Shown: piece after piece, positions 23,676-33,189 of the stretch
Layout: every line of letters starts with the position of its first letter
Numbering within the stretch: position 1 is the stretch's first letter
Assembly (NCBI GenBank): GCA_963811055.1
Contig: CAWEPQ010000020.1
Coordinates: forward strand, 1 to 64,000
Source of the DNA: JACVRW01 sp963811055
GTDB lineage: Bacteria > Actinomycetota > Thermoleophilia > Solirubrobacterales > Thermoleophilaceae
Reading direction: 5' to 3'
Length of the DNA: 64,000 bases
Program-made: the position numbers and the translations under genes
The notes under the pieces: generated by a model
Told to the model about the DNA's origin: nothing
The model's input: the letters and a program-made list of their open reading frames with translations, nothing else
Databases searched by the model: none

Positions 23676-26595
23676 TTGGCTCTAGCAGCAGGGAAGACCG
23701 TCGGTCGCCAGACAGAGCTCGATCAGCTCGAAGGGGCGCTCGACACGCTGGCCGAGGGCTCTTCCGCCTTCATCAGCGCCGAGGGCGAGCCCGGAATCGG
23801 CAAGACTCGCCTGCTCGCCGAGCTGCGCGAGCGCGCGGACGCGCGCGGGCACGTGGTGCTGGCCGGGACGGCCGCCGAGTTCGAGCGCGACGTTCCGTTC
23901 GGGGTCTGGGCGGACGCCCTCGACGCGTATGTGGCCGCCCAGGAGCCCGCCGCGAGCGACGGGTGGGACGCCGCGCTGCTGGACGAGCTCGCCGGCGTGC
24001 TGCCCAGCCTCCGCAGCTCCGGCAGGGAGCCGGGGTCCGCGCTGGCGGACGAGCGCTACCGGGCGCACCGCGCGGTGCGCACCCTGCTCGAGCGGCTCGC
24101 GGAGCCGGGCGCGCTCGTGCTGGTGCTGGACGACCTCCATTGGGCCGACACCGCTTCGGTCGAGCTGCTCGCCGCGCTGCTGCGGCGCGGCCCGGAGGCG
24201 CCGGTGCTCGTGGCGTTCGCGTTCCGCCGCGGCCAGGCCTCCGAACGCCTGTCGGGGGCGCTGGCGGTGCCGTCCCTGCTCCGAATCGGCCTGGAGCAGC
24301 TGAGTCAGGCGCAGGCGGGGGAGCTGCTCGGCGACGTGGACGCGCGTGCGCTCGCCGACATGTACAGCCACGGGGGCGGGAACCCGTTCTACCTCGAGCA
24401 GCTCGCGCGGGCGAACGAGGAGGGCAAGCCGATCGCCGCCCCGGTCTCGAACGGCGACAGCGAGACCGGGGTGCCCGCGGCCGTGGCGGCCGCGCTGTTC
24501 GAGGAGCTGGAGTCGCTGCCGGCGCCGGCGCGCCGGCTGCTCGACGGCGCGGCGGTGGCGGGCGAGCCCTTCGAGCCGGATCTCGCGGCCGCCGTGGCCG
24601 AGCTCTCGGATGCGGAGGGGCTGGATGCCCTCGACGACCTGCTGGCCGTGGACCTCGTGCGGGCGACCCAGGTGCCGCGGCGCTTCGCCTTCCGGCATCC
24701 ACTGGTGCGCCGGGCGGTCTACGAATCCACCCGCGGCGGCTGGCGGCTCGCGGCGCACGGCCGGGCGGCCGCCGCCCTCGCCACGCGCGGAGCCGCCGCC
24801 GGTGAGCGCGCGCACCACGTGGAGCAGTCGGCCGGGCAGGGCGACGAGAAGGCCATCGCCGTGCTGGTGGCGGCCGGCTCGGAGGCGGCGGGCCGAGGGC
24901 CGGCCGCGGCGGCGCGCTGGTTCGAGGCGGCGCTGAGGCTGCTCCCCGCGGACGATCGCGATCGCCAGGTGGAGCTGCGGGTGTCGCTCGCCTCGGCGCT
25001 GCGTTCGCTCGGCTCCCTCGAGCGCTGCCGCGCGACGCTTCTGGAGGCGGTCGGCCTGCTCCCCGAGGACGCCGTGGCCAGACGCGTGGAGCTCACCACG
25101 CTGTGCGCCGCCGTCGAGCATTGGCAGGGACACCATGGAGAGGCTCATCAGCGCCTCGTGCGCGCGCGTCGAGGAGCTTCCCGACCGAGGCACGACCGAG
25201 TCCGCGGCGCTGGAGGTCGAGCTGGCGGTGGACGGGCTGTACGAGCTCGACTTCGACCAGACCTGCGAGATGGGGCGGGCGGCGCTCGAGACCGCGCGGG
25301 AGCTGTGCGACCGCCCGCTGATCGCGGCGGCGGCCGCCGCGCTTGCGCTCGGCGAGGTATGCGACGGGCGTATCGAGGCGGCGCGCGAGCACCGGGCCGA
25401 GGCGCTGGAGCAGATCGAGCGGCTGTCGAACGAGGAGCTGGCACCGCGCTTGGAGGCGCTCTACTACCTCGGCTGGGCCGACAACTACCTCGAGCACTAC
25501 GACGCGGCTATCGAGCACGCGGACCGCGGCATCGAGATAGCGCGGTCCGCCGGCGAGGGCCGCCTGCTGATCCCCCTGATGCTCGTCAAGGGCTACCCGC
25601 TCGAGGCCCAGGGGCGCACGGCCGAGGCGGTCGAGCTGGGCGAGGCGGCCGTGGAGTCGGCACGCCTGTCCGCCAACGCGCACTATCTCTTCTGGGCGCT
25701 CTTCGAGCTCGCGTTCGCCCACTACTACGCGGGCGACCTCGAGGCCAGCGTCAAGGCCTGCGAGGAGAGCGCCCGCGTGGGCGGGCGCATGGCCGGCGGC
25801 ACGATGCCGGCGGGAAGCGGGGGGCCGGGCTGGCCGCTCGCGTCGTCGCTCTTCCTGCTCGGGGATTTCGACCGCGGGTTCGAGGTCCTGCGGGAGATCG
25901 GCGGGGACGAGCTCGAGTTCGCGATACCGGTGGAGCGCTGCTTCTACTGGGAGATGTTGGCCGACGCCGAGCTGTCGCGTGGCCGGCCGGACGTTGCCGA
26001 GGCCTACGTTCGGAGGGCCGAGGAGGAGGCCGCGAAGCTCGGGCTGCACCTGCCCACGGTGGTGGCCACGCGCGGCCGGGCGGCGGTCCTGCTGGCCGCG
26101 GGCGACGCGACGGCGGCGGCCGCCGCGGCGCAGGAGGCGATCGCCTCCGCCGAGGCCATCGGCGCGCGTCTCCCGGGCGCCTACGCGCGGTCCCTGCTGG
26201 GCCAAGCGCTCGCGGCCGGCGGCGATCGCAAGCAGGCGATCCAGGTTCTCAAGGACACCGAGCGGGAGCTGGACGAGTGCGGGTCGGTGCGGGAGCGCGA
26301 CGCCGTCCGCCGCGAGCTCCGCAAGCTCGGCGCACGCGCGGAGAAGCGCGGCCCGGCCGCCGGGGCCGACTCGGGCATCCCGTCGCTGACCAAGCGCGAG
26401 CTCGAGATCGCCGCGCTGGTCACGGACCGCAAGACCAACCGCGAGATCGCCGCCGAGCTGTTCCTCAGCGACAAGACGGTGGAGTCCCACCTGCGGAACA
26501 TCTTCGTGAAGCTCGGCGCCTCCTCGCGCGTGGAGGTGGCGCGCGAGGTCGAGCGTGACCGACGAGAGCACGGCGCGCCGCCCGAGACCTCGTGA
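23676..26595 (+). pseudogene. Large ATPase-LuxR (LAL/MalT-like) regulator, one frameshift
   Basis: Signal-transducing ATPase regulator of about 970 aa. N-terminal AAA/NB-ARC-like ATPase with Walker A GEPGIGKTRLL and Walker B LVLVLDDLHWAD; a long TPR-like helical middle (ALYYLGWADNYLEHYDAAIE); C-terminal LuxR helix-turn-helix (LTKRELEIAALVTDRKTNRE, then KTVESHLRNIFVKLGASSR). The frame changes near 25165 inside a CGCGCGCG run: EAHQRLVRA is followed, one base out, by RVEELPDRGT. One extra base explains it, so sequence error is likely. The start is TTG 23676 (no better codon nearby). GTGA overlap with the APC permease puts that gene in the same operon. The 29-bp elements are candidate targets. 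Confidence 0.88.
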
Positions 26596-28061
26596 GCGAC
26601 GTGGTCGCGCCGCCGGGGGACCCCGACGCGCGGCGCCTGGCCGAGCTCGGGTACACGCAGGAGCTCAAGCGCGGGCTGCGCACGTTCGGCAACGTCTCGA
26701 TGGGCTTCGCGGCGATCTCGCCGGTGGTGGGCCTGTACGCGGTGGTGCTCGTGGGCATGACCGTGGCGGGGCCCGCGTGGGTGTGGGTGCTGCCGGTGGC
26801 GCTGGCCGGGCAATGCCTCCTGATCACCGTCTACTCCGAGCTGTCGTCGGAGTTCCCCATCGCCGGCGGCGCCTACCAGTGGAGCCGCCGGCTCATGGGC
26901 GGCGCCTACGGGTGGTTCAACGGATGGGTGGCCGTGTGCGCCTACGCGGTGGCCAACACCACGATCGCCTATCTGGGCGCCCCCTGGGCGCTGACGCTCG
27001 CGGGGATCGAGCCGACCCCGCACGCGATCGTCGCCACGGGGATGCTCTTCGTCCTGACCTGCTCGCTGGTGGGAACGCTGGGGGTGGACCTGCTGGCCCG
27101 GACGATCCGCGTGGGGATCGCCGCGGAGGCGCTCGCCTCGGTGGGCATCGGGCTCGCGCTGCTGCTCGTCTTCCGTGAGCAGGGCCTGTCGATCCTGGAC
27201 GAGACGCTGGGCGCCGAGGCGCTGTCGGGCGGCTCGGTGCTCGCGGGGCTGCTGGCGGCCCTGGCCGTGGGCGGGTGGGTGTTCATCGGGTTCGACGCCT
27301 GCGTGGGCGCTGCCGAGGAGACGCGCAACGCCGCGCGCCATGTGCCGAAGGCGATCTGGATCGCCCTGCTCGGGGTCGGGGGGATCGTGATCCTGAACGC
27401 GTTCGCGGTCACCCTCGCGCACCCCGATCCGGCCGCGGTGGTGGCCGGCGAGGACATCGACCCGGTCACGACTGCGGTGGTCAGCTCGTTCGGCTCGTGG
27501 TCCTCGAAGCCGTTCGCCGCGGTGGTGCTGATCGCCTTCCTGGCCTGCGGGATGGCGGCCCAGGCGCTCACCGCGAGGTCGATCTACTCGATCGCCCGCG
27601 ACGGGGTGCTGCCCGGCTCCGCCTTCCTCCGCAGGGTCGACCGCCGCCAGACGCCGATCGGCGCGACCCTCGTCACGGCGGTCGTGGCGTGCCTGGGCCT
27701 GTTGCTCGGGCTCGACTCGACCGCGGTGGGCAGCCTGATCGCCTTCGGCACCGCGGCGATCTACGTGGCCTTCCTGATGGTCGCGGTGGCCGCTCTGGTG
27801 GCGCGCGTTCGCGGTACGTGGATTCCCGCCGGCCATGTCCAGCTGGGGCGCCTCGGGCTGGTGGTCAACGTGCTGGCCGTGCTCTGGCTCAGCTTCGAGA
27901 CGGTCAACATCGCCTGGCCGCGCGAGTCGCTGGCGCCGCCCGGCGCTCCCTTCTACCAAGTCTGGGCGGCGCCGCTGGTGCTCGCTCTGATCGCCGCCGT
28001 CGGGCTGGTGTACATGGTGCTGGCCAAGCCGCAGAGGAAGGCGGGCGTCGGGGCCGGCTAG
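26592..28061 (+). CDS. APC-superfamily amino-acid/amine permease
   Basis: Secondary transporter of 489 aa with about 12-13 membrane helices. Helix 1 region is FGNVSMGFAAISPVVGLYAV with the unwound G-rich stretch expected for APC carriers; helix 2-3 reads ELSSEFPIAGGAYQWSRRLM, a mark of the amino acid/GABA permease group; helix 6 has GFDACVGAAEETRNAARHVP. It probably imports an amino acid or polyamine-like amine. GTG 26592 overlaps the regulator stop (GTGA), so it is co-translated with the ATPase-LuxR protein, which may sense its cargo. Its stop overlaps that of a small convergent gene. Confidence 0.92.
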   Translation: MSDVVAPPGDPDARRLAELGYTQELKRGLRTFGNVSMGFAAISPVVGLYAVVLVGMTVAGPAWVWVLPVALAGQCLLITVYSELSSEFPIAGGAYQWSRRLMGGAYGWFNGWVAVCAYAVANTTIAYLGAPWALTLAGIEPTPHAIVATGMLFVLTCSLVGTLGVDLLARTIRVGIAAEALASVGIGLALLLVFREQGLSILDETLGAEALSGGSVLAGLLAALAVGGWVFIGFDACVGAAEETRNAARHVPKAIWIALLGVGGIVILNAFAVTLAHPDPAAVVAGEDIDPVTTAVVSSFGSWSSKPFAAVVLIAFLACGMAAQALTARSIYSIARDGVLPGSAFLRRVDRRQTPIGATLVTAVVACLGLLLGLDSTAVGSLIAFGTAAIYVAFLMVAVAALVARVRGTWIPAGHVQLGRLGLVVNVLAVLWLSFETVNIAWPRESLAPPGAPFYQVWAAPLVLALIAAVGLVYMVLAKPQRKAGVGAG

Positions 28062-28249
28062 CCGAGAGCGGCCATGGCCAGGATCCGCAGCCTGCGCCAT
28101 CCGGTGGGTCCGCGGCGAGCGCGCCCCCGGCGGTACTCGGAGATCGTCATTCCCTCGGGGATGTCGGAGAAGAGCGTCGAGACGCTGTCCGGCAGGGTGA
28201 GGGTCTTTGCGGGACGCTCGCGGAGTGATGTGCGCTCGGTGTAGGTCAT
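28058..28249 (-). CDS. Small basic protein, unknown function
   Basis: A 63-aa protein (TERTSLRERPAKTLTLPDSV, STLFSDIPEGMTISEYRRGR, then an Arg-rich tail). No family recognised. It is kept as a probable gene because its composition is protein-like, its stop meets the APC stop tail to tail, and it is divergent from the acylase gene with a copy of the 29-bp element 34 bp upstream of its ATG. The GMTISEYRR segment resembles a helix-turn-helix fragment, but it is too short to call. Confidence 0.5.
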   Translation of the reverse strand: MTYTERTSLRERPAKTLTLPDSVSTLFSDIPEGMTISEYRRGRARRGPTGWRRLRILAMAALG

Positions 28250-28282
28250 GGCGATGATCCTGCGCCGATCGCGGCCCCGGAT

Positions 28283-28311
28283 CATCGGGGAGCACCCCTG
28301 AACCCACACCC
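28283..28311 (+). repeat. Repeated 29-bp upstream element, copy 3
   Basis: Third copy of CATCGGGG-N5-CCCTKAACC-N3-ACCC, in the 148-bp gap between the small minus-strand gene (start 28249) and the acylase gene (start 28398). Same orientation as the other two. Confidence 0.7.
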
Positions 28312-28397
28312 GCAGATTCGGGCGCGCCAGGTTGCGCAGGAGCGCCTCCGACTGTGAGAGAGTTCCCCCCGTCCCTGTTGAGCTGAGGAGGAGAGCC

Positions 28398-30821
28398 TTG
28401 CCCGTGGGTCGTTCGCTTTGGTCTGTCATTGCCGTTGCGGCCGCGCTCGCGCTGCTGCCCGCCGTCGCCGCCGCGGCGCCCGGGGACACCACGCGCTACA
28501 TCCTGCCGCCAGGCAACTACGGCGGACTGCCGTTCACGGCCAACTCGACCGATCAGCTTCCGCTGTACGACGCGCTCACTCCGCTGCGCGGGAACGTCAC
28601 CGCGGCTGACATCAACCGGCTCTATCTGCCGGAGAACTTCCAGCCGATCGGCAAGACCACGACGATCGACACGGGCCGTCCCGGCCTGCGCCTCGTCTAC
28701 GACTCGTACGGCATCCCACACGTGTACGGCAAGACCCGCGCCGACGTGGCGTTCGGCGCCGGGTGGACCACCGCCCGCGACCGCCGGCTGCTGATCCTGC
28801 TCGGGCGCTACCCGGCGCGCGTGGCCGTGGCCGACGTGCCCGGCATCGACGCGTTCGGACTCGTGACCAGCGCGCAGACCTTCGTGCCCAGCCCGCAGGC
28901 CGAGGCCCTCGTCACCAAGCAGCGGGCGCTCATCGTCAAGGAGTTCGGGGCCAAGGGGCGCCAGATCATCAAGGACGCCCAGGCCTACGCCGACGGCCTC
29001 AACGCCTACGCCAAGGCCACCGGCGACACCCAGCCCCCGGCCACCGTCAACGACGTGATCGCCGTAACCGGCTTCATCGGCTCGATCTTCGGCGCCGGCG
29101 GCGGTGGCGAGGCCAACAACAGCGACCTGCTCGCGAAGCTCCAGAAGGGGCTCGGCAAGGTCCGCGGCTACAAGGCCTGGGACGACGTGATGCTCGCCGA
29201 GGATCCCGAGGCGCCCACCACGATCCGCAAGCGCTTCAACTACCGGCCGCTCACGGGCGGCAAGGTCACCGGCTCGGTGACGGTCGATCCGGGCTCGGTG
29301 CAGGCGTTCGACCCGCTCGCGGGCGCGAGCTCCTCGGCAGCGGTCAACGCCGCCGCCGCACCCCCGCGCAAGCAGGCGTCGAACTTCCAGCTGGTCTCCC
29401 CGCAGCGCTCGGCCACCCACAACTCGCTGGCCGTGATGGGCCCGCAGCTGGGCTACTACTACCCGGAGATCGTCCAGCAGATCGACCTCCACGGACCGGG
29501 CATCAACGCTCAGGGCGTCGGAGTTCCCGGTCTCGCGATGTACATCCTGATCGGGCGGACGAAGAACTACGCGTGGAGCCTCACCTCGGCCGGCCACGAC
29601 GTCCGTGACGTGTTCGCCGAGAAGCTCTGCAACCCCGACGGCTCGGCGCCCACGCGCGCGTCCACCCACTACCTGTTCCGCGGCAAGTGCAAGGCGCTCA
29701 AGGACTTCGACGCCGGCCAGCTCGGCGGCAAGCCGCTGCGCTACAAGACCTCGGTGCACGGACCCGTGATCGGCACGGCCACCATCGGCGGCAAGCCCTA
29801 CGCGCTCTCGCGCAAGCGCTCGACCTTCGGCCGTGACGGCCTCAACCTCGCGGCGCTGAAGGACATGACCGACGGCAAGGCCTCCACGCCGAAGAAGTTC
29901 TTCCGCGCGGCCAGCCAGTTCGAGTTCACGTTCAACTGGGCCTACACCTCTAGGACGGCCACCGCCAACTTCAGCTCCGGCCGCCTCCCGCGGCGCGCAC
30001 GGGGCCTCGACCGCCGCCTGCCCACCCTGGGCACCGGCAAGTACGAGTGGAAGGGCTTCCTGAGCCCGAGCGAGCACCCGCATGACGTGGGCGGCCCCAA
30101 CGAGCTGCTGCTCAACTGGAACAACCAGTCGGCCCCCGGCTTCATGCACGGCGACGACGAGCCGTACGGATCGGTGCAGCGTGTCGAGCTGTTCGACAAG
30201 TTCCCGAAGCACCCCCGGCTCCCCGACGTGGTCAGCGTGATGAACCGCGCCGCCACCGAGGATGTGCGCTCGCCGGTGTGGCCGGTGGTGAGCAAGGTCC
30301 TGCGCGGCGGGCCGGCCCCGAACGCGCGCGCCCAGCAGGTCGTGAACCTGCTCGACGATTGGGTCCGCCGCGACGCTCCGCGTCTCGACGCCGACAACAG
30401 CGGCCTCTACGACGACCCGGGCCCCGCGATCATGGACGCCGCCTGGGGGCCGATCGCCGAGGCGGTCATGCGTCCGGTGTTCGGCACGCTCATCCCCGAC
30501 CTGGACAGCGTCCGCAGCCTCGGCAGCCTCAACGGCGAGTCGTACGTGGACAAGGACCTGAGAAGGCTGCTCGGCCGTCACGTGGAGGGCAAGTTCAACC
30601 TCCGCTACTGCGGCGCCGGGTCGCTCGGAGCCTGCCGCGCGTCCCTGTGGACTGCGATCGACCAGGCGGCCGCCGGGCTGGCCACGGAATACGGGCCCGA
30701 CCCGACCAAGTGGCTGAAGACGGCGTCGCTCACGGGCTTCGTGCCGGGTCTGCTCCCCGACAAGATGCGGACCACGAACCGGCCGACGTTCCAGCAGGTG
30801 CTCGAGTTCCAGTCACGCTGA
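28398..30821 (+). CDS. Secreted penicillin-acylase-family (S45) amidohydrolase
   Basis: N-terminal-nucleophile hydrolase precursor of 807 aa. A signal peptide (RSLWSVIAVAAALALLPAVA) leads; the alpha-chain region has DSYGIPHVYGKTRADVAFGA, typical of S45. Autocleavage should free Ser328 in QASNFQLVS (family G-SN pattern), followed by RSATHNSLAVMGPQLGYY, and the oxyanion Asn region appears as LLLNWNNQSAPGF. Family members cleave acyl amides such as penicillins, acyl-homoserine lactones or lipopeptides; the substrate here is open. Start TTG 28398 is chosen for GAGGAGGAG upstream and the signal peptide. It has a copy of the 29-bp element upstream. Confidence 0.9.
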   Translation: MPVGRSLWSVIAVAAALALLPAVAAAAPGDTTRYILPPGNYGGLPFTANSTDQLPLYDALTPLRGNVTAADINRLYLPENFQPIGKTTTIDTGRPGLRLVYDSYGIPHVYGKTRADVAFGAGWTTARDRRLLILLGRYPARVAVADVPGIDAFGLVTSAQTFVPSPQAEALVTKQRALIVKEFGAKGRQIIKDAQAYADGLNAYAKATGDTQPPATVNDVIAVTGFIGSIFGAGGGGEANNSDLLAKLQKGLGKVRGYKAWDDVMLAEDPEAPTTIRKRFNYRPLTGGKVTGSVTVDPGSVQAFDPLAGASSSAAVNAAAAPPRKQASNFQLVSPQRSATHNSLAVMGPQLGYYYPEIVQQIDLHGPGINAQGVGVPGLAMYILIGRTKNYAWSLTSAGHDVRDVFAEKLCNPDGSAPTRASTHYLFRGKCKALKDFDAGQLGGKPLRYKTSVHGPVIGTATIGGKPYALSRKRSTFGRDGLNLAALKDMTDGKASTPKKFFRAASQFEFTFNWAYTSRTATANFSSGRLPRRARGLDRRLPTLGTGKYEWKGFLSPSEHPHDVGGPNELLLNWNNQSAPGFMHGDDEPYGSVQRVELFDKFPKHPRLPDVVSVMNRAATEDVRSPVWPVVSKVLRGGPAPNARAQQVVNLLDDWVRRDAPRLDADNSGLYDDPGPAIMDAAWGPIAEAVMRPVFGTLIPDLDSVRSLGSLNGESYVDKDLRRLLGRHVEGKFNLRYCGAGSLGACRASLWTAIDQAAAGLATEYGPDPTKWLKTASLTGFVPGLLPDKMRTTNRPTFQQVLEFQSR

Positions 30822-30851
30822 CGTAGCGACGGATTTCGGCATGCTGTGCGC

Positions 30852-31343
30852 ATGCCGATCTTCGTCATCCAGAAGCACGCGGCCACGAGCCTGCACTACG
30901 ACTTCCGGCTGGAGGTCGACGGGGTGCTGGTCTCGTGGGCGGTGCCCAAGGGGCCGTCCACCGACCCGCGCGTCAAGCGCCTGGCGGTCCAGGTGGACGA
31001 TCACTCGCTCGGCTACGGCGACTTCGAGGGCGTGATCGGCGAGCGCAGCTACGGCGCCGGCGCCGTGATCGTGTGGGATACCGGCGACTACGAGAACCTC
31101 TCGGAGAACGAGTCGATGGCCGAGGGCCTGGAGCGCGGCCATCTGTCGTTCCGGCTCGAGGGACACAAGCTGCGCGGCGGTTACACGCTCCAGCGCACCG
31201 GCGGCGGCCGGAAGCCCCAATGGCTGTTGATCAAGCGCCGCGACGACGAGGCCGACGCGCGCCGCAACCCGGTGAGCACCGAGCCGCGGTCCGTGCTCAG
31301 CGGGCGCACGGTGGAAGAGGTGGCCGCCGAGGCGGAGCCATGA
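30852..31343 (+). CDS. LigD 3'-phosphoesterase domain protein
   Basis: DNA end-processing enzyme of 163 aa equal to the PE module of LigD, which trims 3' ends in non-homologous end joining. The N terminus carries the family signature FVIQKHAATSLHYDFRLEVD with the metal/catalytic His and Asp, then WAVPKGPSTDPRVKRLAVQV and GGRKPQWLLIKRRD. In many bacteria this is fused to ligase and polymerase; here it is the first of three overlapping genes. A CATGCT box (30840-30845) ends 6 bases before ATG 30852, suggesting a leaderless operon start; GTG 30846 would add two residues. Confidence 0.92.
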   Translation: MPIFVIQKHAATSLHYDFRLEVDGVLVSWAVPKGPSTDPRVKRLAVQVDDHSLGYGDFEGVIGERSYGAGAVIVWDTGDYENLSENESMAEGLERGHLSFRLEGHKLRGGYTLQRTGGGRKPQWLLIKRRDDEADARRNPVSTEPRSVLSGRTVEEVAAEAEP

Positions 31344-32314
31344 GCGCGGTGCTGGACGGCCTTACGGAAGAGGAGCGCCGGCTGATCCGGCGCACGGCCG
31401 CGCCGGCGAAGGCCGGGGCGATGAAGGCGACGCTCACCGACGAGCGCTTCTCGGATCCCGACTGGATCTTCGAGCGCAAGCTCGACGGCATCCGCTGCAT
31501 CGCCATCCGAGACGGCGGCTCGGTGAGCCTCCTGTCGCGCAACGACCTGTCGCTGAACGGGCGCTACCCCGAGCTGGCCGAGACGCTCGAAGGGGAGTCC
31601 TGCAAGCGCTTCGTGATCGACGGCGAGGTGGTGGCTTTCGCGGGCGGCCAGACGAGCTTCGCCGCATTGGCGCGGCGCGGGCAGCGCAGCGTGTCGGTGT
31701 ATCTCTACGCGTTCGACGTGCTCTGGCTGGACGGCTTCGACGTGCGCCCGCTGCCGCTGCGCTCGCGCAAGCGCCTGCTGCGCACGGCGCTCGACTTCAA
31801 GGGGCCGCTGCGCCTGACGCCCCACCGCAACCGCGACGGCGAGGCGTTCTTCGAGGAGGCCTGCCGGAAGGGGTGGGAGGGGCTGATCGCCAAGCGGGCC
31901 GACAGCCCGTACACGACCGCGCGGTCGCGCGACTGGCTCAAGTTCAAGTGCGACCAGGCCCAGGAGCTCGTGATCGGCGGGTTCACCGAGCCGAAGGGCT
32001 CACGGGAGGAGCTGGGGGCGCTGCTGCTCGGACACTTCGACGGCGACCGGTTGATGTACGCGGGCAAGGTGGGCACCGGATTCGACCGGCCCACCCTGGC
32101 CGACCTCGGCGAGCGGCTGGCACCGCTGCGCCGCGACTCGCCGCCCTTCGCCGATCCCGGCGCCATCAAGGAGCGCGGCGTCACCTGGGTGGAGCCGCGG
32201 CTGGTGGCGCAGGTGGGCTTCACGGAATGGACCCGCGACGGGCGCCTGCGCCATCCGCGTTTTCTGGGCCTGCGCTTCGACAAGTCCGCCGGCGAGGTGG
32301 TGCGCGAGGGATGA
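31340..32314 (+). CDS. ATP-dependent DNA ligase (LigD ligase module)
   Basis: Nick- and break-sealing ligase of 324 aa, the LIG module of LigD as a free protein. The AMP-accepting Lys is in FERKLDGIRC (KxDG), followed by motif III-like VIDGEVVAF, motif IV-like EGLIAKRADSPY and motif V SRDWLKFKC. The C-terminal OB domain is present. Coupled to both neighbours by ATGA overlaps, so phosphoesterase, ligase and polymerase should be made in equal amounts. ATG 31340 is the coupled start; a longer reading would enter the previous gene. Confidence 0.94.
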   Translation: MSAVLDGLTEEERRLIRRTAAPAKAGAMKATLTDERFSDPDWIFERKLDGIRCIAIRDGGSVSLLSRNDLSLNGRYPELAETLEGESCKRFVIDGEVVAFAGGQTSFAALARRGQRSVSVYLYAFDVLWLDGFDVRPLPLRSRKRLLRTALDFKGPLRLTPHRNRDGEAFFEEACRKGWEGLIAKRADSPYTTARSRDWLKFKCDQAQELVIGGFTEPKGSREELGALLLGHFDGDRLMYAGKVGTGFDRPTLADLGERLAPLRRDSPPFADPGAIKERGVTWVEPRLVAQVGFTEWTRDGRLRHPRFLGLRFDKSAGEVVREG

Positions 32315-33189
32315 CCGAGATGCTCCGCATCGGCCGCCGGGACGTGCGGATCACGCATCCGGACAAGCGGCTGTTCCCGCGAGCGCGGATCACCAAGCTC
32401 GACCTGGCCCGCCACTACGAGCGGGTGGCGCCGGTGATGCTGCCCTACGTGGCCGGCCGGCCGCTGGCGCTCCAGGTATTCCCTGACGGCGTGGACGAGC
32501 ACGGGTTCTTCATGAAGTCCGTGCCCAAGTACTTCCCCGACTGGGTGCACCGCGCCACGGTGGACAAGCGCGGCGGCACCGTCACGCACCCGCTCGCCGA
32601 CGACGCGGCCACGCTCGCGTATCTCGCGGGGCAGAACATGGTCACGCCGCACATCTGGCTCTCGCGCGCGGACGAGCCGCGGAAGCCCGACCGGCTGATC
32701 CTCGACTTCGATCCCTCGGGAGGCGGCTTCGCCGACGTGCGCGCGGCGGCCCGCGAGGCAGGCGACCGGCTGCGCGACGCCGGGCTGGTGCCGTACGCGA
32801 TGGTCACCGGCTCGCGCGGGGTGCACGTGGTGTGCCCGCTGCGCCGCGGAGCGAGCTTCACCGAGGTGCACGGGTTCGCCCGCCGCATGGCCGAGGAGAT
32901 GGTGCGCGACGACCCCGGCCACCTGACGCTCGAGTGGAAGAAGGTCGATCGCGGCGATCGGATCTACGTGGACGTGAACCGCAACGCCTACGCGCAGCAC
33001 GCCGTGGCGCCCTACGGCGTGCGCCCCCGGCCGCGTGCGCCCGTGGCCGTGCCGCTGCGCTGGGAGGAGCTGTCCGACGGCCGCCTCAAGCCTGACCGCT
33101 GGACCGTCAAGACGATCGCCGAGCGCGTGGACTCCGAGGGCGACCCCTGGAAGGGGATGGCGCGCCGGGCGCGGAAGCTGCCGGGCTAG
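32311..33189 (+). CDS. LigD polymerase (primase-polymerase) module
   Basis: Archaeo-eukaryotic primase-type polymerase of 292 aa that fills gaps with ribo- or deoxynucleotides during end joining. Signatures are THPDKRLFPRARITKLDLAR, the catalytic Asp pair in LILDFDPS, TGSRGVHVVCPL, and the third metal ligand region RIYVDVNRNAYAQHAVAPYG. It is the last gene of the split LigD operon (ATGA overlap with the ligase). No ku gene is in the window, so the partner that recruits LigD must lie elsewhere. Convergent with crcB, with stops adjacent. Confidence 0.95.
   Translation: MTEMLRIGRRDVRITHPDKRLFPRARITKLDLARHYERVAPVMLPYVAGRPLALQVFPDGVDEHGFFMKSVPKYFPDWVHRATVDKRGGTVTHPLADDAATLAYLAGQNMVTPHIWLSRADEPRKPDRLILDFDPSGGGFADVRAAAREAGDRLRDAGLVPYAMVTGSRGVHVVCPLRRGASFTEVHGFARRMAEEMVRDDPGHLTLEWKKVDRGDRIYVDVNRNAYAQHAVAPYGVRPRPRAPVAVPLRWEELSDGRLKPDRWTVKTIAERVDSEGDPWKGMARRARKLPG

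Noticed and set aside
25135..26595. Independent LuxR-type regulator gene starting at 25135
   Set aside because: It continues the TPR region of the frame before it with a one-base shift in a CGCGCGCG run; one large regulator is the simpler reading.
26181..30581. Open frame of about 1466 codons on the minus strand
   Set aside because: It lies antisense to the LuxR-type, APC and acylase genes, whose protein families are clear. Its composition (runs of Arg, Gly, His, Ala) is the usual shadow in GC-rich DNA.
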